In this document: piece after piece, positions 9,201 through 19,109 of the stretch
How positions within the stretch are numbered: position 1 is the first letter of the stretch
Layout of the letters: the number at the start of each line of letters is the position of its first letter
Assembly: GCF_018607995.1 (NCBI RefSeq)
Contig: NZ_JABBAL010000019.1
Span: 62,001-126,000 of the forward strand
Length of the DNA: 64,000 nucleotides
Direction: 5' to 3'
Source: Planktotalea sp.
Lineage (GTDB): Bacteria; Pseudomonadota; Alphaproteobacteria; Rhodobacterales; Rhodobacteraceae
The notes under the pieces: generated by a model
The model's input: only the letters and a program-made list of their open reading frames with translations
What the model was told of the DNA's origin: nothing
Databases searched by the model: none
Translations under genes and position numbers: made by a program

Positions 9201-10466
9201 ATGAAAGTTTTTGAAGATATTCCGGCCTTGATGGCCGACATAGGTGCGCGCGCGAAAGCCGCCTCTGCCGTACTTGCGAGCGCCAGTGCAGAGCGCAAAC
9301 ATGCTGCTTTGATCGGTGCTGCGGAAGCAGTTTGGAAGACCCGTGACGCGATTGTTGCTGCGAACCTCCTCGATTTGGAATATGGACGCAACAAAGGCCT
9401 TTCTGATGCGATGATGGACCGTTTGATGCTCGACGAAGAGCGCATCCAAGGGATCGTTGACGGGCTGCGCGCAGTGGCGGAACAGGCTGATCCTGTTGGG
9501 GAACTACTTGCGCAATGGGATATGCCGTCCGGTTTGAACATTCGCCGCGTGCGCACCCCTTTGGGTGTTATCGGCGTCATCTATGAAAGCCGCCCTAATG
9601 TGACGGCGGACGCGGGAGCTTTGTGTCTCAAGTCCGGCAATGCGGTGATCTTGCGCGGCGGTTCTGAGAGCTTTCATAGCTCCGGTGCGATCCACGCAGC
9701 AATGGTCGATGGTGCGGTGAAAGCGGGACTGCCTGCGGACAGCATTCAACTGGTGCCAACGCGTGATCGCGCGGCTGTGCAAGAAATGCTGACTATGACT
9801 GACACGATTGATGTAATTGTGCCGCGCGGGGGCAAGGGTCTTGTGGGCCTCGTGCAACGCGAAGCGCGCGTGCCTGTGTTCGCGCATCTTGAGGGTATCG
9901 TGCATATCTATGTGGATGCGGCAGCGGATCCGGCCAAGACGCTGGACGTGGTGCTGAACGCCAAGACCCGCCGCACAGGGATTTGCGGGTCAGCGGAGTG
10001 TTTGCTGATCCATAAGGACGTTGTGGATACGATCGGCCAAGATCTTGTGCGCGCGTTGATGGATGCTGGTGTCGAGGTGCGCGCAGAGGGCGCATTGGCA
10101 GAGATTAAGGGCACCACGCCCGCCACTGCGGATGATTTTGGCCAAGAATTTTTGGATATGATTATCGCTGTTAAAGTTGTCGATGATTGCGATGCAGCGA
10201 TTGCGCATATCCGCACGTTTGGTTCGAACCATACCGATTGCATCATGACAGAGGATGATCGCGCCGCAGCGCAGTTCTTTAGTCAGCTTGATAGTGCGAT
10301 TTTGATGCGCAATGCCTCCACCCAGTTTGCGGATGGTGGGGAGTTTGGCATGGGGGCTGAAATTGGCATCGCAACAGGCAAGATGCACGCGCGCGGACCT
10401 GTTGGTGGCGCGCAATTGACAAGCTTCAAATACCTTGTCGAAGGTGATGGCGCGACGCGTGCGTAG
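9201..10466 (+). CDS. proA: glutamate-5-semialdehyde dehydrogenase (gamma-glutamyl phosphate reductase)
   Basis: 421 residues. Reduces glutamyl 5-phosphate with NADPH to the semialdehyde that cyclises to pyrroline-5-carboxylate. It has the aldehyde-dehydrogenase fold, with the catalytic cysteine near residue 260 in [15 protein letters not shown]. The ATG at 9201 sits 6 bases after GGAG; the adjacent in-frame GTG is less well spaced. The stop lies 6 bp from the end of the dead chpT on the other strand. Confidence 0.97.
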   Translation: MKVFEDIPALMADIGARAKAASAVLASASAERKHAALIGAAEAVWKTRDAIVAANLLDLEYGRNKGLSDAMMDRLMLDEERIQGIVDGLRAVAEQADPVGELLAQWDMPSGLNIRRVRTPLGVIGVIYESRPNVTADAGALCLKSGNAVILRGGSESFHSSGAIHAAMVDGAVKAGLPADSIQLVPTRDRAAVQEMLTMTDTIDVIVPRGGKGLVGLVQREARVPVFAHLEGIVHIYVDAAADPAKTLDVVLNAKTRRTGICGSAECLLIHKDVVDTIGQDLVRALMDAGVEVRAEGALAEIKGTTPATADDFGQEFLDMIIAVKVVDDCDAAIAHIRTFGSNHTDCIMTEDDRAAAQFFSQLDSAILMRNASTQFADGGEFGMGAEIGIATGKMHARGPVGGAQLTSFKYLVEGDGATRA

Positions 10467-10472
10467 TGGCTT

Positions 10473-11083
10473 TCAAACGAGCAAGGTGACCTCAGCTTCG
10501 CTCTGAGCGTAGCTCGGCGTGCGACTCAAGTCACGCGCATGCATGGGCAAGAGCAAAAATTGTACATGCGCTGGAATCGTCTCTCGGTAGGCCTCGGGTT
10601 TAAACTCCGAAGTGCCTGCCAAAGAGTCCCAAAGATCTTGATCAAGGCTGATACGTTCGCCGCTCAGCGCGAGCGACTAGCGTCCTCTTAGGCGCTTGAC
10701 CTCAGCGTGACCACCATAAGGAAGCGCTTGTTCCGCACACTGGATGGCTAAGAACACCAATTGCACCTCACTGCGCGTCACATCTTCCAGCGGATGCCAA
10801 TTGAGTACCAATCGCGTTCCTTTTATAAAATCTCGCAAAATACTCGTTATTTCAGAGCGTCCAAGGAACTGTTCGGTGCTTGTTGCGCCGTATGCGATTC
10901 TAAAGAAGCAGATTCGTGCATTCGCTGCGTCTACACTTTGTGCAATCAGTTCTATTTCGGGACTTTGAGACGCGCCAGACATGGAAAGGAGTTCCGTGCC
11001 ATTGTTAATCGCGCCAGTTGGCCTGATCAGATCAGGACAGATGCACGCGCCTACCAAAGCGGAAAATTATAGCTTATGTTCAC
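10473..11083 (-). pseudogene. chpT: degraded histidine phosphotransferase ChpT
   Basis: ChpT passes phosphate from CckA to CtrA and CpdR. Reading from about 11083 the product matches the family along its length (DLIRPTGAINNGTELLS, ANARICFFRIAYGA, EVQLVFLAIQCAEQALPYGG, DQDLW). There are three lesions. First, the start frame (GTG 11083, then NISYNF) is out of phase with the body because the T-run at 11063-11066 is one base short. Second, a TAG at 10677-10679 stands where a Trp codon is expected before SLALSG. Third, the phosphorylated His of the ICHDL motif is Pro (codon 11034-11036, giving ICPDL). Together they mean no functional ChpT comes from this copy. Confidence 0.9.
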
Positions 11084-11113
11084 CCAATAGAGTGTCCTCA
11101 GAGCCTTGTGATT

Positions 11114-11299
11114 ATGACTGATTTGAATGCATTCCTCGAACCCGGCATGATCGTGCGCCACCCCAGTGAAAGAGAGTGGGGCTTAGGACAGGTGCAATCT
11201 GTGATCGATGGTCGGGTGACCGTGAATTTTCGTGAAATTGGAAAAATTGTTATCGATAGCTCTCGAGTGGCTCTTGTGCCTGTCTTTGGTGGGAGATGA
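11114..11299 (+). CDS. DUF3553 domain protein
   Basis: 61 residues. The pattern FLEPGMIVRHPSEREWGLGQVQS, with an N-terminal small beta domain resembling the RNA-polymerase-binding CarD/Tudor fold, fits DUF3553. In relatives this gene sits divergently beside chpT, as here. The ATG at 11114 is preferred; an in-frame GTG lies at 11108. Function unknown. It is intact although chpT beside it is dead. Confidence 0.8.
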   Translation: MTDLNAFLEPGMIVRHPSEREWGLGQVQSVIDGRVTVNFREIGKIVIDSSRVALVPVFGGR

Positions 11300-11450
11300 A
11301 GGTTAATTTTCTGTAAATCAATCTTTAGTTGCATTAAAACACGTCAAGAATGAGTTCAGTGTTTCTTAAATTCGTGATGTGCCTTGCTCTATTTTTCGTC
11401 TAGACCTCGGTCCGAGTGCTTGCGCACACAAATTCAGGAACACGCCTCGC

Positions 11451-12221
11451 ATGTCTGAGCCACATTTCGACATAGTTTTCGCGCGCTCTGATGAAGACCT
11501 AAGTGCCGCTCAAGCACTGCGATATGATGTTTTTGTGGATGAACTTGGCGGCGACGGCGATCTGGTTGAGCATGACACCCGTTTAGAAAAAGACCGCTTT
11601 GATCGTTTTGCGCGTCATATGCTGCTTTTGGATCGTGCACGCGGTGGGACGGTTTCGCAGCAAGTGGTCGGTGTGTATCGGCTACTTGATAATGAGGGGG
11701 CAGCGCGGGCAGGCGGCTTTTACTCAGAGGCTGAATTTAACATTGATGCGCTGACAGTGTCGGGATTGCGGCTCTTGGAGCTTGGGCGCTCGTGTTTGCA
11801 CAAAGACTATCGTGGCGGTATGGCGATGTATCATCTCTGGTCCGCTTTGGCGGGGTATGTGTTGCAAGAAAAATTTGACATTCTGTTTGGCACCGCCAGC
11901 TTTCGAGGCACCGATATCGAATGCCTCCATAAGCCTCTGACGTTATTGCAAAAGAACCATCTTTGTCCTGTGGGTATTCGCCCTATCGCGCGTCATCCGC
12001 GTGCTGTCTTTTCTGGAAATACTAGCGATGACATAGATCGCAAAAGCGCGATAACGCAGATGCCCTCTTTGATCAAAGCTTATTTGCGGCTAGGTGGCGG
12101 TGTCGGCGGCGGGGCGCACGTAGATCACAGGTTTAACACTACCGATGTGTGCCTTGTCTTGGACGTTAACAAAACGAGCGATAAGATACGCAGGCTTTAC
12201 ACAAAGGAGCATGCACGATGA
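11451..12221 (+). CDS. olsB: ornithine-acyl-ACP N-acyltransferase (OlsB)
   Basis: 256 residues. Transfers a 3-hydroxyacyl chain from ACP to the alpha-amine of ornithine, the first step of ornithine-lipid synthesis. The GNAT-like hemolysin/OlsB fold shows ALRYDVFVDELGGDG, LELGRSCLHKDYRGGMAM and LFGTASFRGTD. The start at 11451 gives the conserved N-terminus; upstream in-frame codons do not match the family. The last 4 bases overlap olsA. Confidence 0.9.
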   Translation: MSEPHFDIVFARSDEDLSAAQALRYDVFVDELGGDGDLVEHDTRLEKDRFDRFARHMLLLDRARGGTVSQQVVGVYRLLDNEGAARAGGFYSEAEFNIDALTVSGLRLLELGRSCLHKDYRGGMAMYHLWSALAGYVLQEKFDILFGTASFRGTDIECLHKPLTLLQKNHLCPVGIRPIARHPRAVFSGNTSDDIDRKSAITQMPSLIKAYLRLGGGVGGGAHVDHRFNTTDVCLVLDVNKTSDKIRRLYTKEHAR

Positions 12222-13063
12222 CACCGACGTGGGCCCCAGATAACGACGATACAGTCGATCTAAGCACAATTGGGCTCATGGGATGGCTCCGCTTTGTGAT
12301 GCGAGCGGTTCCAATCCTTTTTCTTGTGTTTGGATGTCTGATCCTTTTGTTGCTGTTACGTTTGATAGAACGGCCAATTTTTGGACTGGGTCGTCCGATG
12401 ACGCCTTTCATTACCCAATTTGTCTGTCGCAATGCGTTTCGCTTGATGGGGATGCCATTCTCGGTCAAGGGCACTCAAATGCAGGACGCGGGGGCGGTAG
12501 TTGCCAATCACAGCTCTTGGCTTGATATTTTTGCACTCAACGCGGCGAAGCGCGTGTATTTTGTCTCCAAGTCCGAGGTGGCGCGTTGGCCTGGCATTGG
12601 CGTATTAGCGAAAGCGACGGGCACGGTGTTCATCGAGCGCAACCCGCGCAAAGCGCGCGCGCAAAAAGAGGTGTTTGAAGGGCGTTTGAATGCAGGACAC
12701 AAACTGCTGTTTTTTCCAGAGGGCACATCGACCGATGGGAGGCGAGTGCTGCCATTCAAATCAACGCTATTTGCGGCATTCTTTACGCCTGAATTGAAAG
12801 ATATTCTTTGGGTTCAACCTGTTACGGTGAACTATTTCGCGCCATCCGGCGAAGAGGCACGTTTTTACGGGTGGTGGGGCGCGATGGATTTCTTCCCGCA
12901 TTTGATAAAGACACTTGCGGTGCGCAAAGCGGGGAAGGTTGAGGTGATTTATCATCCGCCTCTGCGCGTGGCCGAGGCGGACAGTCGTAAATCTATGGCG
13001 CTAGCCTGCGAAGCCGCAGTGCGCAGCGGGCATCATATCGCTAAATATGAGGCTGTGGATTAG
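12218..13063 (+). CDS. olsA: lyso-ornithine lipid O-acyltransferase (OlsA/PlsC family)
   Basis: 281 residues. Adds the second acyl chain to lyso-ornithine lipid at the inner membrane and may also act on lysophosphatidic acid. A membrane segment covers residues 30-50. NHSSWLD near residue 97 is the HX4D catalytic motif and FPEGTSTDG near residue 166 binds the phosphate or head group. Translationally coupled to olsB. Its end overlaps the end of grxD by 4 bp on the opposite strand. Confidence 0.9.
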   Translation: MTPTWAPDNDDTVDLSTIGLMGWLRFVMRAVPILFLVFGCLILLLLLRLIERPIFGLGRPMTPFITQFVCRNAFRLMGMPFSVKGTQMQDAGAVVANHSSWLDIFALNAAKRVYFVSKSEVARWPGIGVLAKATGTVFIERNPRKARAQKEVFEGRLNAGHKLLFFPEGTSTDGRRVLPFKSTLFAAFFTPELKDILWVQPVTVNYFAPSGEEARFYGWWGAMDFFPHLIKTLAVRKAGKVEVIYHPPLRVAEADSRKSMALACEAAVRSGHHIAKYEAVD

Positions 13064-13422
13064 CCGTTTGATTCTCGGATTTTGTCCGCCGCGTCTTTGT
13101 CATAAGTGACGGAATTCTCGTCAAAAAGAGTGTCCAACTCGCCCGACAGCGTCATTTCCGTGATGATATCGCAGCCGCCAACAAACTCGCCTTTGACGTA
13201 GAGCTGTGGGACCGTTGGCCAGTCAGAGAAATCCTTAATGCCCTGGCGCATGTTTTCATCTGCGAGCACGTTTACGTCCGCAAATTCAACGCCCATGTAG
13301 TTCAACACACCCGCCACACGGGATGAAAACCCGCATTGTGGCATCTCTTTTGTGCCCTTCATGAACAACACAACAGCGTTGTCAGTGACGGTTGTTTGGA
13401 TGGCTTCTTTAATATCGCTCAT
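13060..13422 (-). CDS. grxD: monothiol glutaredoxin Grx4/GrxD
   Basis: 120 residues. Contains KGTKEMPQCGFSSRV (CGFS active site near residue 29), WPTVPQLYVKGEFVGGCDI and a typical C-terminus. CGFS glutaredoxins carry [2Fe-2S] clusters together with BolA proteins. bolA is encoded 200 bp upstream on the same strand, with a small gene between, which supports the pairing. Confidence 0.96.
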   Translation of the reverse strand: MSDIKEAIQTTVTDNAVVLFMKGTKEMPQCGFSSRVAGVLNYMGVEFADVNVLADENMRQGIKDFSDWPTVPQLYVKGEFVGGCDIITEMTLSGELDTLFDENSVTYDKDAADKIRESNG

Positions 13423-13446
13423 TTCTGATTTCCTTAATGTGTCGTT

Positions 13447-13611
13447 TTAACGGTGGCGATAGCTATCATTTAGCTTGTTTAATCTATCGTTCTCAGCGTT
13501 GACGCGGTTGATAATTTTGAGGTCTGTGGCTTCCGTGCCCAATGGCGGGTTGGCTGCATCATGCTTGTGCGGACGGAAAATATTAAGAAGAATTTTCCAA
13601 GTCCTGTGCAA
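13447..13611 (-). CDS. small conserved-looking protein between bolA and grxD
   Basis: TTG start at 13611 with AAGGAAAG 4 bases upstream; stop at 13447-13449; 54 residues. The product has a basic N-terminus (HRTWKILLNIFRPHKHD) and a helical C-terminal half with LKIINRVNAENDRLNKLNDS. It fills the gap between bolA and grxD in the same direction and starts just after the bolA stop. The alternative is untranslated spacer; the good Shine-Dalgarno and unbroken helix pattern favour a gene. Confidence 0.5.
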   Translation of the reverse strand: MHRTWKILLNIFRPHKHDAANPPLGTEATDLKIINRVNAENDRLNKLNDSYRHR

Positions 13612-13621
13612 GGTACTTTCC

Positions 13622-13858
13622 TTAACTTGGGACTTTTGTCGTCAAAGCCAACGCGTGCAATTCGCCGTTACTGCCGTCCATTTTGCCCTTCAAGGCCGCA
13701 TAGACAGAGCGTTGTTGCTGCACGCGGTTCTTACCTTTGAAAGAAGCATCGATCACTTCAGCCGCAAAGTGCTGACCGTCGTCGCCTTGCACCGTCACTT
13801 GCCCCTCAGGGAAAGCGTCATTCAAAAGCGTTTCAATCTCTTGCGCTGTGATTGCCAT
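13622..13858 (-). CDS. BolA-family protein
   Basis: 78 residues. Contains TVQGDDGQHFAAEVIDASFKG and ELHALALTTK, the conserved BolA fold with the Cys/His-containing loop replaced by a DGQHF type as in BolA2/IbaG-like members. Partner of the CGFS glutaredoxin downstream in iron-sulfur trafficking. An in-frame ATG at 13873 would add five residues; the ATG at 13858 matches the family N-terminus MAITAQEIE. Confidence 0.92.
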   Translation of the reverse strand: MAITAQEIETLLNDAFPEGQVTVQGDDGQHFAAEVIDASFKGKNRVQQQRSVYAALKGKMDGSNGELHALALTTKVPS

Positions 13859-13924
13859 TTCTGTGCCTTTCAAAATCTCTTCGCGTAAGATGTAGAAGTG
13901 GGACGGGGGTTGAGCAAGAGGCGT

Positions 13925-16084
13925 TTAGGCAAACAAGCTCGGAAATACCTCCTCTGAGGCGGCAATCAACTCTGCAAGTGGCGCGGAAGAGCCACCAAAC
14001 GTCACATCATCTCCGCCAAATTTGCCAACGAAGGCTATGGGGATATCTGCTTTCGTCGCAGCCCCCATAAGCGCTTCTGCTTGATCGAAGTTGCACGCGA
14101 TTAGGTAACGGGCTTGGTCTTCGCCAAACAATCCGGGCGTGTCCGCACTATCAAGTGTCAGCCCTACGTTAGCAGTCGCAGCCATTTCAAAGGCGGCCAA
14201 TGCAAGACCACCATCAGAGAGGTCCGTGCAGCCTTTGATCCATTCGCGGTTGTCGCGGATGAAATCGCCGTGCTTGGATTCAGCGGCCAAATCAACATGG
14301 GGGGCGTCGCCATCAGCGCGATTGAACACTTCTGCGAGCAGTGCAGATTGGCCCAAGTGCCCCGTGGTTTCCCCAATCAAGATCGCGACATGGCCGTCGC
14401 GCACATCACCTATGATCAATTCGTCTTCAGAGGCCAGCAAACCAACCGCGCCAATCGTCGGGGTAGGTAGAATGCCTGTGCCATCGGTTTCATTATAAAG
14501 CGAGACGTTGCCCGACACGATGGGCATATCCAGTGCTTTGACCGCTTGGCCAATCCCATCAATTGCGCCAACAAATTGGCCCATGATTTCGGGTTTTTCA
14601 GGATTGCCAAAGTTCATATTGTCTGTTGTCGCCAAGGGCTTCGCGCCGACAGCTGTCAAGTTGCGGTAAGCTTCGGCCACCGCTTGTTTCCCACCCTCAA
14701 CAGGATTCGCCATAACATAGCGAGGCGTCACATCGGAGGTGAAGGCGAGCGCCTTTGGCGTGCCATGTACGCGCACAATGCCCGCGCCTGCACCTGGAAT
14801 ACGGATGGTATCACCCATGACCTGGCTGTCATATTGCTCATACACCCACCGCTTGGAGGCGTAATTCGGACTGCTCAGTATTGTTTTTATAGCATCAATC
14901 GGATCAATTTGCGGCACATCGCTCAGTGTTTCAGCAGCGGGTGTCGCCACCCAAGGACGATCATATTCTGGCGCGGAAGAGGCGAGTTTGCTCAAGGGCA
15001 GATCCGCTTTTACCTCACCGTTGTGTACGATCAAAAAGCGGTCTTCCTCAATCGTTTTACCGACGATTGCGAAATCCAGATCCCATTTGTCGAACACGGC
15101 TTTAGCCTCTACTTCAAACTCGGGCTTGAGAACCATCAGCATGCGTTCCTGAGATTCCGAAAGCATCATCTCATATGCCGTCATATTAGTCTCACGCACT
15201 GGCAAGCATTCAAGATCAAGGCGTACGCCAAGCCCGCCTTTGTCGCCCATTTCCACCGCAGAGCAGGTTAGGCCCGCAGCACCCATATCTTGGATCGAAA
15301 TCACTGCACCAGTTTGCATCAACTCTAGCGTGGCTTCCATGAGGCGCTTTTCAGTGAAGGGATCACCTACTTGGACTGTGGGACGTTTGTCCTCAATTGT
15401 GTCGTCGAATTCAGCCGAAGCCATGGTCGCGCCGCCAACGCCATCACGGCCCGTCTTTGCACCAAGATAGACCACAGGCATGCCGACGCCAGAAGCTGCT
15501 GAATAAAAAATCTTGTCTGTATCCGCGAGACCCGCTGCGAAAGCGTTCACAAGGCAATTGCCGTTGTAGGCGGGATCAAAGCGCACTTCACCACCGACAG
15601 TTGGGACGCCAAAGCAGTTGCCATATCCACCAACACCTTCAACCACACCGTTTACCAACTGACGGGTTTTAGAGTGAGATGTCTCACCAAAGCTAAGCGA
15701 ATTCATTGCTGCAATTGGGCGGGCGCCCATGGTGAACACATCGCGCAGAATGCCACCCACGCCTGTCGCAGCACCTTGGTAGGGTTCAATGTAGGAAGGG
15801 TGATTGTGGCTTTCCATTTTGAAAACAACCGCTTGGCCGTCTCCGATGTCGACAATGCCCGCGTTTTCACCGGGGCCGCAAATGACCTGAGGACCTTCTG
15901 TTGGTAGCGTGCGCAGCCATTTCTTGGAGGATTTATAAGAACAATGCTCGTTCCACATGGCGGAAAAAATACCGAGTTCGGTGAAGCTTGGTTCGCGTCC
16001 TATGATCTCTAAAATCACCTTATATTCATCTGGTTTTAGCCCGTGAGAGGCGATGAGATCGGTGGTGATAGTAGGCTCTTGCAT
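13925..16084 (-). CDS. purL: phosphoribosylformylglycinamidine synthase subunit PurL
   Basis: 719 residues, small-type PurL that works with PurS and PurQ (encoded at 59 kb). Converts FGAR to FGAM in purine synthesis using ATP. Contains [19 protein letters not shown] near residue 45, [20 protein letters not shown], and the second half with [12 protein letters not shown]-like and [12 protein letters not shown] motifs. Complete. Separated by about 140 bp from the divergent operon starting at 16226. Confidence 0.98.
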   Translation of the reverse strand: MQEPTITTDLIASHGLKPDEYKVILEIIGREPSFTELGIFSAMWNEHCSYKSSKKWLRTLPTEGPQVICGPGENAGIVDIGDGQAVVFKMESHNHPSYIEPYQGAATGVGGILRDVFTMGARPIAAMNSLSFGETSHSKTRQLVNGVVEGVGGYGNCFGVPTVGGEVRFDPAYNGNCLVNAFAAGLADTDKIFYSAASGVGMPVVYLGAKTGRDGVGGATMASAEFDDTIEDKRPTVQVGDPFTEKRLMEATLELMQTGAVISIQDMGAAGLTCSAVEMGDKGGLGVRLDLECLPVRETNMTAYEMMLSESQERMLMVLKPEFEVEAKAVFDKWDLDFAIVGKTIEEDRFLIVHNGEVKADLPLSKLASSAPEYDRPWVATPAAETLSDVPQIDPIDAIKTILSSPNYASKRWVYEQYDSQVMGDTIRIPGAGAGIVRVHGTPKALAFTSDVTPRYVMANPVEGGKQAVAEAYRNLTAVGAKPLATTDNMNFGNPEKPEIMGQFVGAIDGIGQAVKALDMPIVSGNVSLYNETDGTGILPTPTIGAVGLLASEDELIIGDVRDGHVAILIGETTGHLGQSALLAEVFNRADGDAPHVDLAAESKHGDFIRDNREWIKGCTDLSDGGLALAAFEMAATANVGLTLDSADTPGLFGEDQARYLIACNFDQAEALMGAATKADIPIAFVGKFGGDDVTFGGSSAPLAELIAASEEVFPSLFA

Positions 16085-16225
16085 CTGGTTTGGTCCCCAA
16101 AACGTCCATTTGTGCGTGTCTTACTGGCTAAACGCTCTAGGGGCAATGCGACAAGCAGGGCTTTTCAGACGTTGACGCAGCGCGGTTTTTGCAATGATGT
16201 GGCACACATTCTTAGGGGGGATCTC

Positions 16226-17212
16226 ATGCAGGTTTTGCAAAACACATATCGCAGGCAGGGGATCAGCGTTGGGCTAGAGACTGCGCCTGTGCCTTCGGTC
16301 AATGCCGACGCGTCGCGCGCGCTGCTTGATCGCTGCCCAGTACATAGCGTGACGCCAATGGTGAGCGCGCTTGGCCTGCACATCAAAGATGAACGCGGGC
16401 GCATGGGCTTGGGCAGTTTCAAAGCTTTAGGGGCGGCCTACGTGATCGCGCACGAATCCCAGCACGGCACGCTTGATGGGCGCACGTATATAACGGCGAG
16501 TGCGGGCAACCACGGTATATCGGTGGCCGCAGGTGCCAAGGTGTTTGGTGCTAAGGCTGTCATTTATTTGGCCAAGACCGTGCCAAGCGATTTTGCGGAT
16601 CGTTTGCGTGAAAAGGGCGCTGACGTTGTCATCGAGGGTGACGACTACGAAGCGAGCATGGCAGGCGCGCAGAAAGCGGCTAAAGACAACGGTTGGACCT
16701 TGCTTTCTGACAGCTCGTGGGATGGGTATTTCGATCTGCCGCAGCGCTTGATGGAAGGTTATCTTGCGATGGCCGCAGAATGCACAGAGCAAATGGAAGA
16801 ACCGACACATATCTTTTTGCAAGCAGGCGTTGGCGGATTGGCGGGTGCATGCGCCGCCTTGTTCCGCGATGTTTGGGGTGACGGGCCGAAGATCACGGTG
16901 GTCGAGCCTGAATTCGCACCCGCCATTTACGATTCGATCAAAGCAGGGGCCTTCGTACCCGCCAGCGGACCAGTCTCGGACATGGGACGGCTCGATTGCA
17001 AAGAAGCGTCGCTTATCGCACTCAAGGGGCTCTCGCACGATGCAGATGAAATTGTATTGATTTCTGAAGAGGAAGCTTTTGCTGTGTTGCCCAAGCTCGC
17101 TGACGTCGCCCTTGCCTCCAGTACGTCAGGCGCGGCTGGGGTAGCGGCGGCATTACTAAGTGACCTACCAAGTGACGCCAGTGTTTTGTGTATCTTGAGC
17201 GAGGGTGCCTAA
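16226..17212 (+). CDS. PLP-dependent lyase of the diaminopropionate ammonia-lyase/threonine dehydratase family
   Basis: 328 residues, fold-type II PLP enzyme. GSFKALGAAYVIA near residue 65 holds the Schiff-base lysine; SAGNHGISVAAGAKVFGAKA is the phosphate-binding loop region; QAGVGGLAGACAALF is the glycine loop. The ALGAAYV context is closest to diaminopropionate ammonia-lyases, though shorter than their roughly 400 residues. The start at 16226 follows AGGGGGG. The TAA overlaps the next ATG by one base, so this is gene 1 of a four-gene operon. Substrate not certain. Confidence 0.75.
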   Translation: MQVLQNTYRRQGISVGLETAPVPSVNADASRALLDRCPVHSVTPMVSALGLHIKDERGRMGLGSFKALGAAYVIAHESQHGTLDGRTYITASAGNHGISVAAGAKVFGAKAVIYLAKTVPSDFADRLREKGADVVIEGDDYEASMAGAQKAAKDNGWTLLSDSSWDGYFDLPQRLMEGYLAMAAECTEQMEEPTHIFLQAGVGGLAGACAALFRDVWGDGPKITVVEPEFAPAIYDSIKAGAFVPASGPVSDMGRLDCKEASLIALKGLSHDADEIVLISEEEAFAVLPKLADVALASSTSGAAGVAAALLSDLPSDASVLCILSEGA

Positions 17213-18351
17213 TGTTCGACAGGGCTGAATTCCTGACAAGGATCAAAGGTGTGCAAACCCGCATGGTCGCGCACGACCTGTCGGCGTTATTGCTGACGCA
17301 AGAGGCGGATATTCGCTACCTCACCGGCTATCTTACGCGGTTTTGGGAAAGCCCGACTCGCCCTTGGTTCCTGGTTTTGCCCATAAATGGACTGCCCATC
17401 GCTGTGATCCCGTCGATTGGCGCTGAACTGATGTCGCGCTCTGTTGTTGAGGACATCCGAACATGGTCTGCGCCTGATTATCAGGACGATGGCATCTCGC
17501 TTCTGCGCGATTGCTTGCGCGAGGTGGCAGGTGCGGGTCGCATTGGCACACCGCATGGGATCGAGAGCCATTTGAGGATGCCACTTGGCGATTGGATCAA
17601 GCTGCGCGAAGAGATCGAGATTGGCACTGACATGCAGGTCATGCGCGCTGCGCGGATGGTGAAATCGCCGCGCGAAGTGGATGCGATACGCGAGGCTTGC
17701 CAGATCGCCGGACGTGCTTTTGCGCGCGTCCCCGAAAAAGCGCGCGCAGGGTCGTCGTTGAGTGATGTGTTTCGTGGGTTTCAAATTCTCTGCTTGGAGG
17801 AGGGTGCCGATTGGGTGCCCTATCTTTCTGGTGGCAAAGGCCACGATGGCTATGATGATGTGATCTCTACTGCCAGTGATGATCCGTTGGCAGTGGGCGA
17901 GGTCTTGATGTTGGACACAGGCCTCATTCGTAACGGCTATTTCAGTGATTTTGATCGCAACTTTAGTGTTGGCACGCCAAGCAACTCGATTGCGCGCGCG
18001 TATGACAAGCTGATGGAAGCGACCCTAGCAGGCGAAGCCGTGCTTAAAGCAGGCGCGACAGCTGCCGACATCTTCCACGCGATGGATAAAGTCTGCACAG
18101 GTGGTGCAGGGGGCCAAAGTGCGGGGCGTTTGGGGCATGGGCTTGGCTTGCAATTGACCGAAGGGTTGTCGTTCATTGTGGATGATCACACGGTGTTGGA
18201 GGCGGGCATGGTGATCACATTAGAACCCGCTGTGTCCGTGTCAGGTGGTGCTGGCCTTATGGTGCATGAGGATGACTATGTGGTGACGAATACGGGATGG
18301 GAACGTTTGTCTCCTGCACCTTCTGCGCAAGTGATGCGACTTGATACATGA
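17212..18351 (+). CDS. M24-family hydrolase (Xaa-Pro dipeptidase/ectoine hydrolase-like)
   Basis: 379 residues. N-terminal creatinase domain (RYLTGYLTRFWESPTRPW) and C-terminal pita-bread domain. All five metal-ligand positions are recognisable: LDTGL and FSDFDR (Asp, Asp), GHGLGL (His), TLEPAVSV and VHEDD (Glu, Glu). The family includes proline dipeptidases, creatinase and ectoine hydrolase (DoeA/EutD). The neighbours (PLP lyase and racemase-like enzyme) recall part of the ectoine catabolic set, but the N-terminal domain is not the typical DoeA sequence. Overlaps genes on both sides. Confidence 0.8.
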   Translation: MFDRAEFLTRIKGVQTRMVAHDLSALLLTQEADIRYLTGYLTRFWESPTRPWFLVLPINGLPIAVIPSIGAELMSRSVVEDIRTWSAPDYQDDGISLLRDCLREVAGAGRIGTPHGIESHLRMPLGDWIKLREEIEIGTDMQVMRAARMVKSPREVDAIREACQIAGRAFARVPEKARAGSSLSDVFRGFQILCLEEGADWVPYLSGGKGHDGYDDVISTASDDPLAVGEVLMLDTGLIRNGYFSDFDRNFSVGTPSNSIARAYDKLMEATLAGEAVLKAGATAADIFHAMDKVCTGGAGGQSAGRLGHGLGLQLTEGLSFIVDDHTVLEAGMVITLEPAVSVSGGAGLMVHEDDYVVTNTGWERLSPAPSAQVMRLDT

Positions 18352-19106
18352 GTTTGCCCTATACACTTGCGCCGCAAATCGGCACGGACGGGCGGATTGG
18401 TTTGATCGTCTTGCAATCTGATGAGACGATGGAGGCGGAATTACGGCGGGTCTTACCAGACGATGACATCGCAACGTTCGTGTCGCGTATTCCAAGTGCG
18501 TCGGAAGTATCGAACGACAGCCTTGCCGCGATGGAGGCTGATTTACCGCGTGCTGCGGGGCTTTTGCCAAAGACGGTGGATTTCGATGTTGTGGGATATG
18601 GATGCACGTCTGCATCGAGTGTCATTGGCTCAGATCGTGTCGCTGAAATGATAGAGATGGGTTGCAGCACGGCGCATGTGACCAACCCTGTCACGGCACT
18701 TGTCGCAGCCTGCTCGGCACTTGGCATCAGCAAGCTTGCGCTTTTAACACCCTACACCGAAGTGGTTAGTGAAAGTCTGCGCAGTGCTTTAAGTGCGCAA
18801 GGTATTGAAACGCCTGTATTTGGGACGTTCAATGAACCAGTTGAAACGAAGGTTGCGCGGATTGATCCGGCCTCTATTCGCGATGCTGCGATTATGCTCG
18901 GGAAAGACAAGGGCGCGGAGGCTGTGTTTATGAGCTGCACGAACCTGCGCACGATTGAAATCCTGAAAGATGTCGAAGGGGGCATTCGCAAACCAGCACT
19001 CTCGTCCAATCAAGCCTTCTTCTGGCACCTTATGGGTTTGGCGGGGACCCAAGCGAAACAAAGAAACTCCGCTCTTTGGCAAGCCCAATTTGACGAAGGA
19101 GAATGA
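18348..19106 (+). CDS. Asp/Glu racemase-superfamily enzyme (maleate isomerase/arylmalonate decarboxylase-like)
   Basis: 252 residues. Two conserved cysteines sit in GCTSASSVIG (near residue 86) and MSCTNLRT (near residue 195), the paired catalytic cysteines of the superfamily. KLALLTPYTEVV is the central strand. Members interconvert or decarboxylate dicarboxylic acids; EutA of ectoine degradation is also a member. The ATG overlaps the M24 stop by 4 bases. Actual substrate unknown. Confidence 0.8.
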   Translation: MSLPYTLAPQIGTDGRIGLIVLQSDETMEAELRRVLPDDDIATFVSRIPSASEVSNDSLAAMEADLPRAAGLLPKTVDFDVVGYGCTSASSVIGSDRVAEMIEMGCSTAHVTNPVTALVAACSALGISKLALLTPYTEVVSESLRSALSAQGIETPVFGTFNEPVETKVARIDPASIRDAAIMLGKDKGAEAVFMSCTNLRTIEILKDVEGGIRKPALSSNQAFFWHLMGLAGTQAKQRNSALWQAQFDEGE

Positions 19107-19109
19107 ACC

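Noticed and set aside
17212-18351. A second DMSP lyase, because the M24 fold is the same as DddP.
   Set aside because: It lacks the DddP N-terminal sequence and core motifs; only the general metal site is shared.
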